From NCBI RefSeq assembly GCF_002138415.1, contig NZ_CP015612.1, forward strand, positions 3,946,001-4,010,000: 64,000 nt of DNA, read 5' to 3'. Position numbers and translations under genes: made by a program. A model generated the notes under the pieces. That model was not told the origin of the DNA. It was given only the letters and a program-made list of their open reading frames with translations, and made no database searches. Below are positions 62,081-64,000 of this stretch, piece after piece (the first letter of the stretch is position 1; each line of letters starts with the position of its first letter). This stretch comes from Stenotrophomonas maltophilia (lineage in GTDB: Bacteria > Pseudomonadota > Gammaproteobacteria > Xanthomonadales > Xanthomonadaceae).

Positions 62081-64000
62081 TTACGCCATGCCCGAGTGGC
62101 GCAGCAGCGCATCGATCTGCGGTGCGCGGCCTCGGAAGGCCCTGAAGTTCTCCGCCGCCGGACGGCTGCCACCACGCGACAGGATCTCATCACGGAAGCG
62201 TGCACCGGTTTCAGCCAGTGCCTGCGGTGCTTCCTCGAAGGCGGCGTAGGCATCGGCGCTCAGCACCTCGGCCCACTTGTAGCTGTAGTAACCGGCCGCG
62301 TAACCGCCGGCGAAGATGTGGCTGAACTGGTGCGGGAAGCGGTTCCAGACCGGCGGGTGGTTCACCGCCACTTCCGCGCGCACGCGATCGAGCAGTGCCA
62401 GAACGCTGTCCTGCGCCGGCTCGAACTGGCTGTGCAGCAGCATGTCGAACAGACCGAACTCCAGCTGGCGAACGGTGGCCATGCCGCTATGGAAGTTGCG
62501 TGCGGCCAGCATGCGCTCGTACAGCGCGCGCGGCAGCGGCTCACCCGTTTCCACATGCGCGGTCATGCCCTGCAAGTGGTCCCATTCCCAGCAGAAGTTC
62601 TCCATGAACTGGCTGGGCAGCTCCACCGCGTCCCATTCGACGCCGTTGATGCCGGCCACGCCCAGTTCGCCGATGCGGGTCAGCAGCTGATGCAGGCCGT
62701 GGCCCATTTCATGGAACAGGGTGGTCACTTCATTGTGGCTGAAGGTCGCCGGCTTGCCATTGGCACCACGGCCGAAGTTGCACACCAGGTAGACCAGCGG
62801 CGTCTGCACGCTGCCGTCGGCACGCTCGCGACGGTTGCGGCAATCATCCATCCACGCGCCACCGCGCTTGCCTTCGCGCGCATACAGATCCAGGTAGAAC
62901 TGGCCAACCAGCGCGCCCTGCGCATCGACCAGCCGGAAGAAGCGCACGTCCTCGTGCCAGACCGGAGCGCTGTCTTCCTGCACGCGCAGGCCGTACAGCT
63001 GTTCGATCACCGAGAACAGGCCACCCAGCACCTTCGGCTCGGTGAAATACTGCTTCACTTCCTGCTCGGAATAGCTGTAGCGCGCCTGCTTGAGGCGGTC
63101 GGCCGCGAATGCCAGGTCCCAGGCCTGCAGGCTGTCGATGCCGAGCTGTTCGCGTGCGAACTGCTCCAGCTCGGCGCGATCCCTGGCGGCGAACGGCTTG
63201 GCGCGCGCGGCCAGGTCACGCAGGAAACCGAGCACTTCGCCCGGGTCCTGCGCCATCTTGGTCGCCACCGAGTAATCACCATACGAACCGAAGCCGAGCA
63301 GCGCGGCCAGTTCCGCGCGCAGGGCCAGGATGCGGTCGATGTTGCCGCTGTTGTCCAGCGCGTCGTCGCCAAACTCGGACGCACGCTGTGCACTGGCGCG
63401 ATACAGGATCTCGCGCAGGTCGCGGTCCTCGCCCCAGGTCTGCACCGGCAGGTAGCACGGCATCTGCAGGGTCAGTTTCCAGCCGGCCTTGCCGTCCTTC
63501 TGTGCTGCGACATGCGCAGCGGCCTTCACATCCTCCGGCAGGCCCTTCAGTCGCGCTTCGTCCTCGATGATCAGCGACCACGCGTCGGTGGCATCGAGCA
63601 CGTTCTGCGAGAACTTCGCCGACAGCGCCGACAGTTCTTCCTTGATCGCAGCAAAGCGCTGCTGCGCCTCTGGCGCCAGCTCGGCACCCCCCAGGCGGAA
63701 ATCGCGCAGGGTGTTGTCCAGCACCTTGCGCCGGGCCTCGTCGAAGCGTGCCGCCTCGGCGCTGGTGGCCAGTGCCTGGTACTGCCGGTACAACGCCAGG
63801 TTCTGGCTGAGCGCGCTGGCGAAGCGGGTCACCCGCGGCAGGTTGCTGTTGTAGGCCTCACGCAGTTCCGGGGTGTTGACCACGCCCTGCAGGTGGCCGA
63901 CCAGGCCCCAGGCGCGCCACAGCCGCTCGGTGGCATCGTCCAGCGGGGCAACGAAGGTCTCCCAGCGCACCGGCTGCACCTGCTCGGCCGCGCTGACGGC
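62081..64000 (-). CDS. prlC: oligopeptidase A, M3 family (N-terminus outside the window)
   Basis: Cytosolic zinc metallopeptidase degrading oligopeptides and cleaved signal peptides. 640 codons are visible and the frame stays open to base 64000; about 40 N-terminal residues (E. coli OpdA 680) lie beyond. A GTG at 63979 is internal, not the start: upstream codons continue the family sequence (AVSAAEQVQPVRWE). Zinc motif TTLFHEMGHGLHQLLT; the third ligand Glu follows in NGVEWDAVELPSQFMENF. Convergent with the SDR gene. Confidence 0.94.
   Translation of the reverse strand, partial: AVSAAEQVQPVRWETFVAPLDDATERLWRAWGLVGHLQGVVNTPELREAYNSNLPRVTRFASALSQNLALYRQYQALATSAEAARFDEARRKVLDNTLRDFRLGGAELAPEAQQRFAAIKEELSALSAKFSQNVLDATDAWSLIIEDEARLKGLPEDVKAAAHVAAQKDGKAGWKLTLQMPCYLPVQTWGEDRDLREILYRASAQRASEFGDDALDNSGNIDRILALRAELAALLGFGSYGDYSVATKMAQDPGEVLGFLRDLAARAKPFAARDRAELEQFAREQLGIDSLQAWDLAFAADRLKQARYSYSEQEVKQYFTEPKVLGGLFSVIEQLYGLRVQEDSAPVWHEDVRFFRLVDAQGALVGQFYLDLYAREGKRGGAWMDDCRNRRERADGSVQTPLVYLVCNFGRGANGKPATFSHNEVTTLFHEMGHGLHQLLTRIGELGVAGINGVEWDAVELPSQFMENFCWEWDHLQGMTAHVETGEPLPRALYERMLAARNFHSGMATVRQLEFGLFDMLLHSQFEPAQDSVLALLDRVRAEVAVNHPPVWNRFPHQFSHIFAGGYAAGYYSYKWAEVLSADAYAAFEEAPQALAETGARFRDEILSRGGSRPAAENFRAFRGRAPQIDALLRHSGMA

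Overview
The window is high-GC chromosomal DNA from a Stenotrophomonas, very probably of the S. maltophilia complex. Three things point there: an intact smeT-smeDEF multidrug efflux locus, dozens of short stem-loop repeats of the SMAG type (Stenotrophomonas maltophilia GTAG repeats), and xanthomonad gene neighbourhoods (YajQ, DUF3079, LpxR-like protein). Almost all of it is core-genome housekeeping. I see no rRNA, tRNA, CRISPR array or prophage.

Layout. 1-902: 3' part missing of a 6-phosphogluconate dehydrogenase. 913-2759: an exported unknown and a DUF2242 lipoprotein. 3005-5182: tail-specific protease Prc. 5439-7444: lipoate operon ybeD-lipB-lipA. 7614-10021: CsgG-like exported protein and divergent LpxR-like lipid A deacylase. 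10111-13848: peptidoglycan cluster (D,D-carboxypeptidase, RlpA, MltB). 13849-14988: a gene-free island of nested inverted repeats. 14989-23510: the cell-elongation cluster mreB-mreC-mreD-mrdA-rodA (minus strand), with a second rodA paralogue beyond it and an IS110-family element between the two rodA copies. 23794-29864: PfkB kinase, HAD phosphatase, lipoprotein, M1 aminopeptidase, UbiE, cytosine-deaminase-like enzyme. 30063-31224: small proteins. 31367-39563: smeF-smeE-smeD, divergent smeT, a MepB-family gene overlapping smeT, and a Gfo/Idh/MocA oxidoreductase. 39658-45324: hslVU, DUF3079, and lptM-dapF-DUF484-xerC. 45379-51005: two S9 peptidases around an aminotransferase. 51075-56478: small membrane protein, lipocalin, higBA toxin-antitoxin, metNI, DMT exporter, YajQ. 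56514-60481: a Fis-type regulator beside benzyl-alcohol-type and benzaldehyde-type dehydrogenases. 60675-64000: DUF1415 protein, SDR enzyme and the start-less (window-edge) oligopeptidase A.

Most unusual feature. The 1.2-kb IS110-family element (16205-17404) is inserted at a CT dinucleotide inside one of the local palindromic repeats; an intact empty copy of exactly that repeat is at 55875-55899. Its 220-nt leader, upstream of the recombinase gene, has the layout of a bridge RNA: segments pairing with both donor ends and with the right half of the target can be read by eye. Other points of interest are repeats captured inside the mreC coding sequence and supplying stop codons of neighbouring genes, the nested inverted-repeat island abutting the stop codon of the extra rodA, and a mepB-like gene co-transcribed with the efflux repressor smeT.
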